Below, piece by piece: positions 1-8,226 of a stretch of 64,000 nucleotides of DNA (positions within the stretch are counted from its first letter, which is position 1; each line of letters starts with the position of its first letter). The stretch lies in assembly GCF_005860765.1 (NCBI RefSeq), contig NZ_VCEI01000011.1, positions 620,001-684,000 on the forward strand, written 5' to 3'. The stretch is from Dyadobacter sediminis (GTDB lineage: Bacteria; Bacteroidota; Bacteroidia; Cytophagales; Spirosomataceae). The position numbers and the translations under genes are program-made. The notes under the pieces were generated by a model. It worked only from the letters and a program-made list of their open reading frames with translations, was not told where the DNA came from and ran no database searches.

Positions 1-167
1 GAAAAGTAGATAAGCACCACCGGGCCGGCAGCCAGTTGCGAGGAAGTAAATTGCTGGCCGTTGGTCAGACGGATCTGAAACGGGGCGATTTTATTTTGTA
101 CTGCCTGCGAGAATGCAAGGTTTCCAACGATTAAAAAGAAAAACAGGAATATTAATTTACGGCTCAT
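1..167 (-). CDS. secreted redoxin-domain protein, N-terminal fragment
   Basis: Only the first 55 or so codons are present; the gene runs off the left edge. The start ATG is followed by a clear signal peptide (MSRKLIFLFFLIVGNLAFSQ), so the product is exported. The next stretch (APFQIRLTNGQQFTSSQL followed by AAGPVVLIYF) has the layout of the start of a thioredoxin-fold redoxin/TlpA/AhpC domain: a short strand with a PxFxL-like pattern, a linker, then a hydrophobic beta strand. The Cys-bearing active site would lie outside the window, so whether it is a peroxiredoxin or a thiol-disulfide oxidoreductase cannot be decided. Confidence 0.6.
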   Translation of the reverse strand, partial: MSRKLIFLFFFLIVGNLAFSQAVQNKIAPFQIRLTNGQQFTSSQLAAGPVVLIYF

Positions 168-349
168 TGCTATCAGAATGATACAAGTTTAAGATTCTGC
201 AAGTTATTACACTTTTGCTGTTTTATCCTGATCTGCAGCACGTATGTTTGTTAATTATTCTGAACGAATGATACTCAGCCCGGTTTTTTGCAGGGGCATG
301 AAAACGGCAAATGATCCCATGAACTTGTGTCGGGAAAATGCTGCGTTGC

Positions 350-772
350 TCAGTTGGGCGTGAAGTTCACCATCCAGTTAATGCCGAACTTGTCTGTGAA
401 CATGCCGAAATAATCGCCCCAGAACGCTTTTTCCAGCTGTACAATCACCTTTCCGCCTTTGGAAAGTCCGTAGAAAAGTTTATCCGCTTCCGCTTCACTT
501 TCCGTTTGAATGGACAAATTATAATTATTTCCTTCAATCAGCCGCTGGCCCATGGATTCCAGTGCATCGGTGGCCATCAGTATCGTTCCATGACCAATCG
601 GCAAAGCGATATGCATGAGTTTCTCCTGATCCTGCTCGGGCAGATTGCCTGCTTCAGGCGTATCTTTGAACCGTTGTACGGCCAGAAATTCGCCTCCGAA
701 AACAGATTTGTAAAAGTTGAATGCTTCCTCGGTATTACCCTGAAAGTTGAGATACGGATTGATTGTTGCCAT
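350..772 (-). CDS. VOC family protein (PhnB-like glyoxalase/bleomycin-resistance fold)
   Basis: A 140-residue protein of the PhnB-type vicinal-oxygen-chelate family. Visible hallmarks are the start INPYLNFQGNTEEAFNFYKSVFGGE and the final segment WGDYFGMFTDKFGINWMVNF, which give the two beta-alpha-beta-beta-beta modules of the fold at full family length. Members of this subgroup are soluble cytoplasmic proteins of mostly unknown substrate; many lack the complete metal ligand set of true glyoxalases. It lies 31 bases downstream of the small gene at 804-1064 on the same strand, so the two may be cotranscribed. Family assignment is firm, the reaction is not. Confidence 0.85.
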   Translation of the reverse strand: MATINPYLNFQGNTEEAFNFYKSVFGGEFLAVQRFKDTPEAGNLPEQDQEKLMHIALPIGHGTILMATDALESMGQRLIEGNNYNLSIQTESEAEADKLFYGLSKGGKVIVQLEKAFWGDYFGMFTDKFGINWMVNFTPN

Positions 773-803
773 TTTTGTTTTATTTGGTTGTTTGAAAAAT
801 CGG

Positions 804-1064
804 TCAGGAATACATCATGGATTCCGGATTGATGATCTCATCAGCAAGAATTTCTGCATAAAACCCGAAATCATGCAGCAGGCGGATCAGGCACTCGGAC
901 TGTACCATACCTTCTGTAAAGGAAATCCGGAGAATCCGGTCACAGTCTTCCAGATCAAAACTGGCTTGGTACCCGGTGAAAATGCGGTTAATCTGTTCGA
1001 TCAGTAAATGAGCCTGATCGTTGCTTTCAACATTGGTCTTGAAAATTTCTACCATATTCTGCAT
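804..1064 (-). CDS. small conserved-looking protein, HMA-like fold possible
   Basis: An 86-residue soluble protein that I do not recognise with certainty. The N-terminal half (VEIFKTNVES.....LLIEQINRIF...ASFDLEDCDRILRI) has the beta-alpha-beta-beta rhythm of heavy-metal-associated (HMA) domains, but there is no CxxC metal site, as in several Bacteroidota HMA-like proteins of unknown role. No signal peptide or membrane segment. An internal Met at residue 4 (start 1055) would be an equally good start. It sits just upstream of the VOC gene on the same strand. Function is unknown; the HMA resemblance is inference from pattern only. Confidence 0.55.
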   Translation of the reverse strand: MQNMVEIFKTNVESNDQAHLLIEQINRIFTGYQASFDLEDCDRILRISFTEGMVQSECLIRLLHDFGFYAEILADEIINPESMMYS

Positions 1065-1243
1065 ATCCTTCCAAATTCATTTCTGAGTGATCAAATGCGA
1101 AATTAAAAACGGGTATAAAGGCAAATGTTGTTGGTACAAACTAACCACAAACCAGCCAGTTCGAAAGATGCAATTTGCGACATTCAGAGGGGGAGAATGT
1201 GACAATTACAACCGCTGTATCCTGATAAAACCAATTTTCTATC

Positions 1244-1666
1244 CTACTCGCCGAATACCGTAATCAACAGGTTTCTGGCGCCTCCGTAGTTCCGGTGTTC
1301 GCACAGGTATATTCCCTGCCAGATTCCCAGCGCCAGTTTTCCGTTCCGGACGGGAATTTGCACGCTGCTGCCCATTAAGGAAGCTTTCAGGTGCGCGGGC
1401 ATGTCATCCGGACCTTCGTCGTCGTGCCTGTAATCCGGATCATTTTCAGGAACTGCTTTGCTGAAATACATTTCAAAATCCTTCCGGACGGTCGGATCCG
1501 CATTTTCGTTGATCGTCAGCGATGCGGATGTATGCTGAATGAAAACCTGACACATCCCGGTTTTTATTTCACTTATCTGAGGAATAGCCTGCATGATTTC
1601 AGAAGTAATCAGATGGAACCCTCTCCGGCGTTCTTTTAACTGCAACGGCTGCTGAAATATTTTCAT
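1244..1666 (-). CDS. YjbQ family protein (secondary thiamine-phosphate synthase-like)
   Basis: A 140-residue member of the YjbQ/UPF0047 family. Diagnostic segments are the beta-strand QVFIQHTSASLTINENADPTVRKDF, the HDDEGPDDMPAH loop, and LGIWQGIYLCEHRN near the C-terminus; the conserved His and Asp residues of these motifs form a metal site in solved family structures. E. coli YjbQ has a weak thiamine-phosphate synthase activity, which gave the family its name, but the physiological role is not settled. It starts 21 bases after the MFS transporter stop on the same strand and probably shares its transcript. Confidence 0.88.
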   Translation of the reverse strand: MKIFQQPLQLKERRRGFHLITSEIMQAIPQISEIKTGMCQVFIQHTSASLTINENADPTVRKDFEMYFSKAVPENDPDYRHDDEGPDDMPAHLKASLMGSSVQIPVRNGKLALGIWQGIYLCEHRNYGGARNLLITVFGE

Positions 1667-1687
1667 GCTATACTTTTACTTGAAGGT

Positions 1688-3013
1688 TTAAACGGGTTGC
1701 TTTTCGGTTTCTTCTTCTAATTCCGGATGAATATACTGACCGGACAATGCGCTGTAAGCCGGCGTTTTCATGGCGATCAAAGTGACGATCAAACCGATGA
1801 TGCCGGTGACCGTAAACAAAAGGGCCAGTCCGCGGGCGGTTCCGGTACCGAACCAGGATCCGATGAGATGGACGCCGGCACCGGTGGTCATAAACGGGAT
1901 GAAAATGTATTTGGCAATCGGCCCGATCATGAAAGCCGTCAGTGGCGAAGCGGCCTGTTCGATGCTTTGTGCAAAACCAAAAACCCGGCCCTGTCTTTCC
2001 GCAGGAATCACTTTCTGAAGGATGGTCTGTTCCGTAGCTTCCACAACCGGTATCAGGCAAAGATAAATGAACATACCTGTGGCCAAAAGGACGACCGATG
2101 CCTGAATGGTAAAGAAAATACAAATGCTCCACATGATGATGTTCGAGATGAAAAGCACCTTTAATGGGTTTTTGCCCAGACCGGTTCTGGCGACAATCAG
2201 CCCGCCGATGATAAATCCCAGACTCAGAAGCCCCCACAAGATTCCCCAGGTTTGTACCGAAACCAATGAAAGGCCGTAAGCATCCATTAAAGACATGAAC
2301 ACGCCGCCCAGAAAGTTATTGAACGTATTGAAGAAAATCAGTCCGAAAAGTCCGGGTACAATCCTGACCGAAGCAATCGTTCCGCGAAGATCGATGCTTT
2401 CCAGATGAGATTCGGTATGAACGATTTCCTTTTCTTCCATATGGATGGTCAGCAAATGCAGAATGACCAGTACGGTCAGTGCAACGGCAAGCAAAAGCAT
2501 CCACTGCATACCCATAAAACCGATTACCAGTCCGCTGAAAATGGAAGCAACCAGAAATGAAACCCCATTTGCCGTTCCGACCAGGCCGTTTGCCTTGTCC
2601 CGCGTTTCTTCGGGAATAAGGATCGTGACCACCGTGGATAAGGCAATGGAACGTATGTTGCCCGTTATTGCCCCGAACAGTGTCAAGATGATAAACAGCC
2701 ACAAACGGATGCTTTCCGGATTTTTGAACATGTTTTCCGGCGTGGATATATAAATGATCAGCGCGGTTACATACAAAATGAGGGTCAGGATGCCCGACAA
2801 CATCATGGATGTTTTCTTGCGGTAGCGATCTACCACGGAGCCCAGGAAAAAACCGGAAGCGGCTACCGTAGCCAGATACACGCCTGCCATGACCGAAGTA
2901 GCCACAACGGACTGCGTTTGCAGGTAAACCCAGAATGTAACGGCAAACCAGACAAAATTGTTGGTCATGGATGCAGCCAGCGAATTGACCAGTATAGCGT
3001 AAAATGTTCTCAT
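1688..3013 (-). CDS. MFS transporter (MFS_3/enterobactin-exporter-like)
   Basis: A 441-residue inner-membrane protein with about 12 hydrophobic segments in two halves separated by a charged loop near residues 190-210 (HMEEKEIVHTESHLES). The motif GSVVDRYRKKT after the second helix is the cytoplasmic loop 2-3 signature (GxxxDRxxRR/K) of the major facilitator superfamily, and the second half repeats a weaker copy. The closest pattern is the MFS_3 group, which includes efflux carriers; substrate cannot be read from sequence. First gene of a probable two-gene unit with the YjbQ gene. Confidence 0.88.
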   Translation of the reverse strand: MRTFYAILVNSLAASMTNNFVWFAVTFWVYLQTQSVVATSVMAGVYLATVAASGFFLGSVVDRYRKKTSMMLSGILTLILYVTALIIYISTPENMFKNPESIRLWLFIILTLFGAITGNIRSIALSTVVTILIPEETRDKANGLVGTANGVSFLVASIFSGLVIGFMGMQWMLLLAVALTVLVILHLLTIHMEEKEIVHTESHLESIDLRGTIASVRIVPGLFGLIFFNTFNNFLGGVFMSLMDAYGLSLVSVQTWGILWGLLSLGFIIGGLIVARTGLGKNPLKVLFISNIIMWSICIFFTIQASVVLLATGMFIYLCLIPVVEATEQTILQKVIPAERQGRVFGFAQSIEQAASPLTAFMIGPIAKYIFIPFMTTGAGVHLIGSWFGTGTARGLALLFTVTGIIGLIVTLIAMKTPAYSALSGQYIHPELEEETEKQPV

Positions 3014-3242
3014 ATCTTTCCGTTTCTAAGCAGCAATTGCCTTGCCGGGTTCAGGTAAATTCAGATCCGAAAACCCAATGGAATACGCAATCATACAAAT
3101 TTACAATTTCTGCCTGCTTTCTGCAGATGTGATTAAGGACAAATTACGGGTGTGATTGTGCCATTCGCCCAGAACCATGCAACTGGCAGTGCAATGCCAT
3201 ACACGTGCATGATTCCGGACATAAGGAGTAATTTACAGGATT

Positions 3243-3761
3243 TTACCGGTCCCAGAAAGCGGGCGGCTCAATACCTAAGGATCGCAGATAAACATAACCC
3301 TGCCCGCGGTGATGAATTTCATTGTCAATCATGTAAAGCAACGTGCCGTAAACCGGACCTGCATACTGGCCGAAGGCAACATCGTGTTCCTGAAAGCGGT
3401 GAGGCGGTATTTGCGGCCAGATGGAACAGAGCAATTCCGTTACCTTGTCCCATCTCGTCAGTAATTCCTCTTTACTCGCCGGTGTTGGTGCGTTAAAACC
3501 GATCGCCGGATCATCGATACTCCAGTCACCGAAAGCGATGCCGCGTATTCCCGGTGCTGTCATGCCGGTAATTTCCATAGCCATATCGGCAAACGTACGC
3601 ATGCCACCGATGGAATAAGTCAGCAGTTTATCTTCGGGAAAAGCTTCAATGACCCTTCTGGTCAGTCCGCGGTGCCCCTGCCAATGTTCGAGCAGCTGTT
3701 CGGGAGTAAAGATTTCTGTCGGGTTGTTCAATATGCTGTTTGTCATTTGGTTAGCTTCCAT
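3243..3761 (-). CDS. DinB family protein
   Basis: A 172-residue four-helix-bundle protein of the DinB/YfiT superfamily. The N-terminal helix begins with LLEHWQGHRGLTRRVIEAFPEDKL and the C-terminal helix contains NEIHHRGQGYVYLRSLG, the His-rich segment (HHRGQ) that supplies metal ligands in this superfamily. Related enzymes are thiol-dependent S-transferases (bacillithiol or mycothiol linked) but many members have no known substrate. A second, distant DinB protein is encoded at 8227-8856. The start at 3761 is used; Met6 is an alternative. Confidence 0.85.
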   Translation of the reverse strand: MEANQMTNSILNNPTEIFTPEQLLEHWQGHRGLTRRVIEAFPEDKLLTYSIGGMRTFADMAMEITGMTAPGIRGIAFGDWSIDDPAIGFNAPTPASKEELLTRWDKVTELLCSIWPQIPPHRFQEHDVAFGQYAGPVYGTLLYMIDNEIHHRGQGYVYLRSLGIEPPAFWDR

Positions 3762-3959
3762 TTTGTCAAAGGTTATGTGGATTTAAATCGTTTACGGATC
3801 AAAATAAACTGCGACTTATGACAGCAGTATGTCAGCAGGGTTAAAGTTTTTTTAAGTCCTTTAAAGCAAAAAGTTTTCTGTTGAAAAGTGTTTATACTAT
3901 TTACAGGAAAAAGTAAAATGCAGGATGGTCAGGGATAAAAAAAGCGGGAAAAATTTTCC

Positions 3960-4566
3960 TTGAGTAAGCTGACAATTTCATCGGGTTTCCCGCAGGTGGG
4001 AAATGCCGGCCAGACCTTTAAACCGAACAATGATTACAATACCAAATTCCGGACTTCGCTGCCGCTGTACAATACTGAAATGACGTACAACAGGCGCAAT
4101 CGTAAGGAGCCAATCCATTTTCAACAGGCCGAAGTGGACGTATATAAAAGAGAGTTGGTGAAGGAAACCAAAGTCAGCCGTTATGCTTGTATGCAGTCGC
4201 AGGAAGCGGTTGCGGTACTGGAAAATTCGGTTGTACTTGCAAGGGAAATCCTTAGTTTCAACCGGGTGCTGGCAAATTGATCGTCAGGAATTTATCGCCA
4301 GGCCATCCGAACGGTTGTGAGTCGTTCCGAAAATGGATTTGTCTATATGGAAGCGATGCTTGACGATGCCAGTTTCCAGTCTGCCAATGCAGCGGCGTAT
4401 TTCAACCTTTTGCTAAACTATCCGCTGGACACGGTTCTAGAAGTTGAAATAACAGATCAGTAAAATCGGCGGAATGATCCGGAGTAGGCTGGTAAAAGAA
4501 AAGAATTGCTGAAACTGGAATCGGCTGCAAAAGTAAACCTGTTTGCAGAACAGCTTTCAAAAGCAT
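3960..4566 (+). pseudogene. TolC-family outer-membrane efflux protein remnant
   Basis: A decayed fragment of a TolC-type outer-membrane factor. Frame 3 reads FRTSLPLYN, then AEVDVYKRELVKETKVSRY and AVLENSVVLAREIL, which match the periplasmic helices of CusC/TolC-like proteins of Bacteroidota. The frame stops at 4278; the homology resumes in another frame at about 4320-4462 (ANAAAYFNLLLNYPLDTVLEVE) and again near 4500-4545 (ELLKLESAAKVN). There is no signal peptide, no N-terminal half and no beta-barrel C-terminus, and only a TTG or no start at 3960. At least two frameshifts and terminal truncations make it non-functional. It joins directly to an RND pump remnant. Confidence 0.72.
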
Positions 4567-4771
4567 CTGTGGGCGGGCTGGCCATGCTTTCCCGTAATAG
4601 CCAGTGGAGGTTTGCCGCTGGTGATTGAATACAACGCGCTTTATTCACCGATTGCAAGGGTGCTCATCGGCGGACTGATCCGTTCCATATTGCATTGCTT
4701 TCCAGACTGGCGACTCCGGTTATGTATAAACAGCTGCCGCCGGTTATCAGCAGAAAAGAAACTGAAGAATG
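4567..4771 (+). pseudogene. RND efflux permease C-terminal remnant
   Basis: About 65 codons that resemble the last transmembrane helix and C-terminus of an RND-family efflux pump of the CzcA/AcrB class. Frame 1 gives GGLPLVIEYN then SPIARVLIGGL, the conserved loop and start of helix 12; after a frameshift near 4690 the text continues as LLSRLATPVMYKQLPPV and ends at a stop at 4769-4771. No upstream RND sequence (about 1000 residues) and no membrane-fusion protein is present between this and the TolC remnant, so the three-gene efflux operon appears to have lost its middle by deletion. Assignment rests on motif resemblance only. Confidence 0.6.
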
Positions 4772-4857
4772 AATCCCGGAACTGCAGTACTGAAATCCGG
4801 GGCCACATTCATGAACAGTCCGGCTGGAATATTTTTCAAACAAAAGGTACGGGAGAT

Positions 4858-4896
4858 AAAAAATACCTCAGAGGTAATCTTTCCGAGGTATTTTTT
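4858..4896 (+). terminator. Rho-independent terminator downstream of the efflux remnant
   Basis: A 12-bp perfect inverted repeat (AAAAAATACCTC and GAGGTATTTTTT) with a 15-base loop, followed by eight T residues on the + strand. It would end transcripts from the decayed efflux operon and works in principle in both directions because the left arm begins with an A tract. Confidence 0.7.
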
Positions 4897-4924
4897 TTAT
4901 TGCTTGTACATATATGTAATTCAT

Positions 4925-4950
4925 AAAAAATGGCGGTCATGATGACCGCC
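4925..4950 (-). terminator. minus-strand terminator of the small gene at 4978-5055
   Basis: A nine-base perfect palindromic arm (GGCGGTCAT and ATGACCGCC, one base between) directly followed on the minus strand by A and six T residues. It lies 27 bases after the stop codon of the 25-codon reading frame at 4978-5055, which is the only plausible minus-strand transcript to end here. Confidence 0.6.
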
Positions 4951-4977
4951 CGCAACCCACAACAATAAGTGGCGCAG

Positions 4978-5055
4978 TTAGATAGCTGCGATTACGTGAT
5001 TGTAGTTCTGGACTAATGGCAGGTTTTGATGCCTGTATTTGTGTTCAGTACTCAT
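4978..5055 (-). CDS. candidate 25-residue small protein
   Basis: A short reading frame starting ATG at 5055 and ending TAA at 4978. The product begins MSTEHKYRHQNLPLVQ and ends HVIAAI; it is polar, with a basic/His-rich N-terminal half and no signal peptide, membrane helix or Cys. The case for a gene is positional: it stands alone in a 570-base gap, points away from otsAB, and is followed at a natural distance by a GC-rich hairpin with a T run. A weak upstream promoter match (TTTG at 5204-5207, 19 bases, then TAGCTTAG at 5177-5184 on the minus strand) agrees. It could also be a leader peptide or a non-coding RNA. No family is recognised. Confidence 0.35.
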   Translation of the reverse strand: MSTEHKYRHQNLPLVQNYNHVIAAI

Positions 5056-5263
5056 CTTGGTTTAAGGAAAACAGCAAATTCAATTGCTTGCAAGGTTATG
5101 GAGCCACTTTAAAGCGGACACACCTTGCCTCGGATCAATCCGGTTCCGTTTAAGATTATGAAATAGGTTGCGGGTACTAAGCTAGTACAAATCGGTACAG
5201 TATCAAATTAAGCCTGTGTTAAATATCCGCACGGGATTTCCGCATTCCGCTTGGCACAGGTTT

Positions 5264-5295
5264 TTTGACTTTCAGCAAACAAGATCTTATTTATG
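5264..5295 (+). promoter_or_regulatory. Bacteroidota-type promoter of otsAB
   Basis: A TTTG box at 5264-5267, a 20-base spacer and TATTTATG at 5288-5295. This is one base from the Bacteroidota sigma-A consensus TTTG-N19-21-TAnnTTTG. Transcription would begin near 5302, leaving a 60-70 base leader before the otsAB start. Confidence 0.42.
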
Positions 5296-5364
5296 TAACC
5301 GGTATATGCTTCTTTTGACAGTTGCCAACATATCACAATCCAATGCATTCAGCAAACGGATGCT

Positions 5365-7611
5365 TTGAATCAAATGGAAAATTCAAACCAACAAGAAAAT
5401 AACGGAAGACTAATCATTGTGGCATACAGGCTGCCATTCAAGATAATACGGGAAAATGATCAGATACAGCTGTTTCAGAATTCAGGCGGCCTGGTTTCTG
5501 CAGTATTGTCGCTGGTAGCAAACCAAAACGGTCCCGTTTTTCAGTCTACTGAAAAAATCCAGTGGATCGGGTTTTCGGAAAATTCAAGAGAAGAACTGGA
5601 AGGACAGTCGCTGGCGAATGAAAGTTTTCAGGCGCATCCGGTTTTTATTTCCGATGAAGTGAATGAAAATTACTATGAAGGTTTCTGTAATAACCTGATC
5701 TGGCCTTTATGCCATTATTTTCCGTCACTCGCCCGCTTTGATGATGCTTATTTCGAAGCGTACCAGATTGCCAATCAGCTGTTTTTTGAAAAACTGGACG
5801 AGGTAATCAGGCCCGGCGATGTCGTTTGGGTACAGGATTATCAATTGATGCTGCTTCCGGATATGATCAGGCAAAAGCATCCTGACAACAAAACCGGTTT
5901 CTTTTTTCATATTCCTTTTCCATCCTACGAAATATTCCGGTTGTTGCCGGTAACATGGCGTAAAGCACTGGTGAATGGCATGCTGGGTGCGGATGTACTT
6001 GGGTTTCATACCAACGATTATGTGGAGTATTTCCTGAAATCGGCCCGCCTGGTTTCCGGACTGGGCAACAAACTGCACTATATCAACATGAGTAACCGGA
6101 TTGTGAAAGTGGACGCGTTTCCGATCAGCATTGATTTTGCCAAGTTCAACGATGCTTTCGATGATCCGGCTGTGGTTAATGCCCGGGACGAAGCGCGTCA
6201 TTCCTTGAAGGAAAAGATTATTTTTTCAGTTGACCGGCTGGATTATTCCAAAGGCATTATTCACCGTCTGAAAGGCTTTGAACGCTTTCTGGAAAGATAC
6301 TCCGAATGGCATGAAAAAGTCTCGTTTGTGATGGTTGTGGTGCCATCGCGTGACAGCATCGAGCAGTATCAGCAGATGAAATCCGATATTGATCAGACCG
6401 TCGGCAAAATCAATTCCGACTATGGAAATATTTACTGGCAGCCGATTATATACCAATATCGCTCCATGCCGAACCATGAACTGGTCGGAATGTACACGGC
6501 CAGCGATGTGGCTTTGATTACACCGGTCCGGGACGGAATGAACCTCGTCTGCAAGGAATATGTAGCCAGCCGCAAAGACCGCAAAGGCATTCTGATCCTG
6601 AGCGAAATGGCCGGTGCAGCCGCTGAACTCGGTGAAGCGCTGATCATTAACCCGCTGGACAAACAGGATATTGCCGATGCCATCCAGAAAGCTTTCAATA
6701 TGCCTGAGGAAGAACAGACCAAACGAATGGACGCCATGCGCGAACGCATCCGTAACTACGATGTGTTTGCCTGGACCAATGACTTTTTTACCCAAATGAC
6801 CATGCTTGAACACGAACATGAAAAACTGAAACAGGTTTTTCTGACCAATAAAGGAATCGACAACATCCGCAGGGCTTATCAGTCGTCCTCCAACCGGATA
6901 CTGTTTTTTGATTATGACGGCACGCTGGCACCGATCGTTTCCGATCCTTCCAAGGCCATTGTTTCCGAAGAAATGAAAAACATCATTCTGGAAATTGCCC
7001 GGGAAAATACAGTCATCATCATCAGCGGTCGCGACCGTTACTTTCTGGACAATCTTTTTCAGGAACTCCCGGTGCATATCATTGCAGAACACGGCGCACT
7101 GATCAAAAACAAGGAAAACAACGAGTGGATGCTGAACGAGCACTATGAAGAAAACTGGAAAGAAAGCATCCGTCCGATCATGGATATGTATGCACAAAGA
7201 TGTCCGGGTGCATTTGTGGAGGAAAAAGAAACCGCGCTGGCATGGCATTACCGCACGGCCGAAGACAGGGAATATGCAACCCGGAGGGCACAGGAACTGC
7301 TCTGGCAGCTGAAAAGCTACATTCAGCCGGAGCTGAACCTGCAGGTTATTGACGGAAGCAAGGTTGTGGAAGTCAAGAAAACAGCTTTCAACAAAGGAAC
7401 CGCGGCAAAAGCATTTGTGGAAAACGGGATGTATGATTTTATATTAGCCATTGGCGACGATACTACGGACGAGGACATGTTCCAGGCACTTCCGGAAACG
7501 GCTTACACCATCAAAATCGGAGATGATCTTTCAGCGGCCCGAAACCATATTAAAAGTCAGGATGAAGTGTTTCATTTTCTTAACTTTATGGTTTCGGTAA
7601 AAACGGAGTAA
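5365..7611 (+). CDS. otsAB: bifunctional trehalose-6-phosphate synthase/phosphatase
   Basis: A 748-residue fusion that makes trehalose in the cytoplasm: the N-terminal GT20 domain (about residues 10-480) joins UDP-glucose and glucose-6-phosphate, and the C-terminal HAD domain (about 505-745) removes the phosphate. Synthase marks are the NSGGLVSAV glycine loop, VWVQDYQLMLLP, HIPFPSYEIFR, DRLDYSKGI and DGMNLVCKEYV. Phosphatase marks are FFDYDGTLAPIV (nucleophile Asp near 514), IISGRD, AEHGA and GDDTTDED (near 697). Both active sites look complete. The second Met (5374) is an alternative start. A Crp-like regulator gene begins five bases after the stop, suggesting one transcript. Related domains make glucosylglycerol or other sugars in some taxa, but trehalose is the likeliest product. 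Confidence 0.92.
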   Translation: MNQMENSNQQENNGRLIIVAYRLPFKIIRENDQIQLFQNSGGLVSAVLSLVANQNGPVFQSTEKIQWIGFSENSREELEGQSLANESFQAHPVFISDEVNENYYEGFCNNLIWPLCHYFPSLARFDDAYFEAYQIANQLFFEKLDEVIRPGDVVWVQDYQLMLLPDMIRQKHPDNKTGFFFHIPFPSYEIFRLLPVTWRKALVNGMLGADVLGFHTNDYVEYFLKSARLVSGLGNKLHYINMSNRIVKVDAFPISIDFAKFNDAFDDPAVVNARDEARHSLKEKIIFSVDRLDYSKGIIHRLKGFERFLERYSEWHEKVSFVMVVVPSRDSIEQYQQMKSDIDQTVGKINSDYGNIYWQPIIYQYRSMPNHELVGMYTASDVALITPVRDGMNLVCKEYVASRKDRKGILILSEMAGAAAELGEALIINPLDKQDIADAIQKAFNMPEEEQTKRMDAMRERIRNYDVFAWTNDFFTQMTMLEHEHEKLKQVFLTNKGIDNIRRAYQSSSNRILFFDYDGTLAPIVSDPSKAIVSEEMKNIILEIARENTVIIISGRDRYFLDNLFQELPVHIIAEHGALIKNKENNEWMLNEHYEENWKESIRPIMDMYAQRCPGAFVEEKETALAWHYRTAEDREYATRRAQELLWQLKSYIQPELNLQVIDGSKVVEVKKTAFNKGTAAKAFVENGMYDFILAIGDDTTDEDMFQALPETAYTIKIGDDLSAARNHIKSQDEVFHFLNFMVSVKTE

Positions 7612-7616
7612 TTCCC

Positions 7617-8204
7617 ATGATGCAGGAACCGCTTGTGCTTCTTAAAGTTTCCGTGAATGCAGTATCGCCCGTTTCAGAGGAAAGCTGGACGGAATTTTCC
7701 CGCATATGGAAACCATTTCATGCCGGGCGCAAGGAAGTGATTTCCGGTGCCGGCATGCAGGAGAATTACCTGTATTTTGTTACCGGCGGCGTTCAGCGCA
7801 TTTATTTTCCGGATGATTCGGGGCGTGAAGCAACGCTGGTTTTTGTATATGCACCGTCGTTCGGCGGAATTATTGATTCGCTGCTGCTGGAAAAGCCTTC
7901 CATTTATATTTATGAAACACTCACCCCGTCACAGTTTCTAAGAGCCTCGGGTTCTGATCTGCGTGAAGTGATGCACCTTTATCCGGATATTGAACGTATG
8001 ATCCGTACCGGAATCACACAAACCCTTTCGGGTATTATGGAGCGGCTGATGGAAGTACAGAGTTTTTCATCGGAGGAAAAATTCAGGAAACTGCTGAAAC
8101 GCAGTCCGCATATTCTCCAGCTTGTTCCGCACAAGTATCTGGCCAATTATCTCGGTATGGACGCGACCAATTTCAGCAAGCTTTTAAACAGGGTCAAGAT
8201 ATAA
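7617..8204 (+). CDS. Crp/Fnr family transcriptional regulator
   Basis: A 195-residue regulator with an N-terminal cyclic-nucleotide-binding-like beta roll (about residues 20-120) and a C-terminal helix-turn-helix (PHKYLANYLGMDATNFSKLLNR) that ends almost at the stop codon, as is normal for this Bacteroidota subgroup. The cNMP pocket motif is degenerate, so the ligand is not predictable. Met2 (7620) is a possible start. It is separated by five bases from otsAB and probably coexpressed; control of stress or osmoprotectant genes is a reasonable but untested idea. Confidence 0.85.
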   Translation: MMQEPLVLLKVSVNAVSPVSEESWTEFSRIWKPFHAGRKEVISGAGMQENYLYFVTGGVQRIYFPDDSGREATLVFVYAPSFGGIIDSLLLEKPSIYIYETLTPSQFLRASGSDLREVMHLYPDIERMIRTGITQTLSGIMERLMEVQSFSSEEKFRKLLKRSPHILQLVPHKYLANYLGMDATNFSKLLNRVKI

Positions 8205-8226
8205 ATATTGGTATTTACCAACTTTC

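Noticed and set aside
5213..5266. CCTGTG...CACAGG stem with T6 as a possible otsAB attenuator
   Set aside because: The arms are only six bases with a 36-base loop, and the T run overlaps the predicted minus-33 box, so the element would be upstream of the transcript.
6226..7248. 340-codon open frame antisense to otsAB
   Set aside because: It mirrors a strongly conserved gene, has low-complexity His/Phe/Val-rich text typical of an antisense shadow and no recognisable domain.
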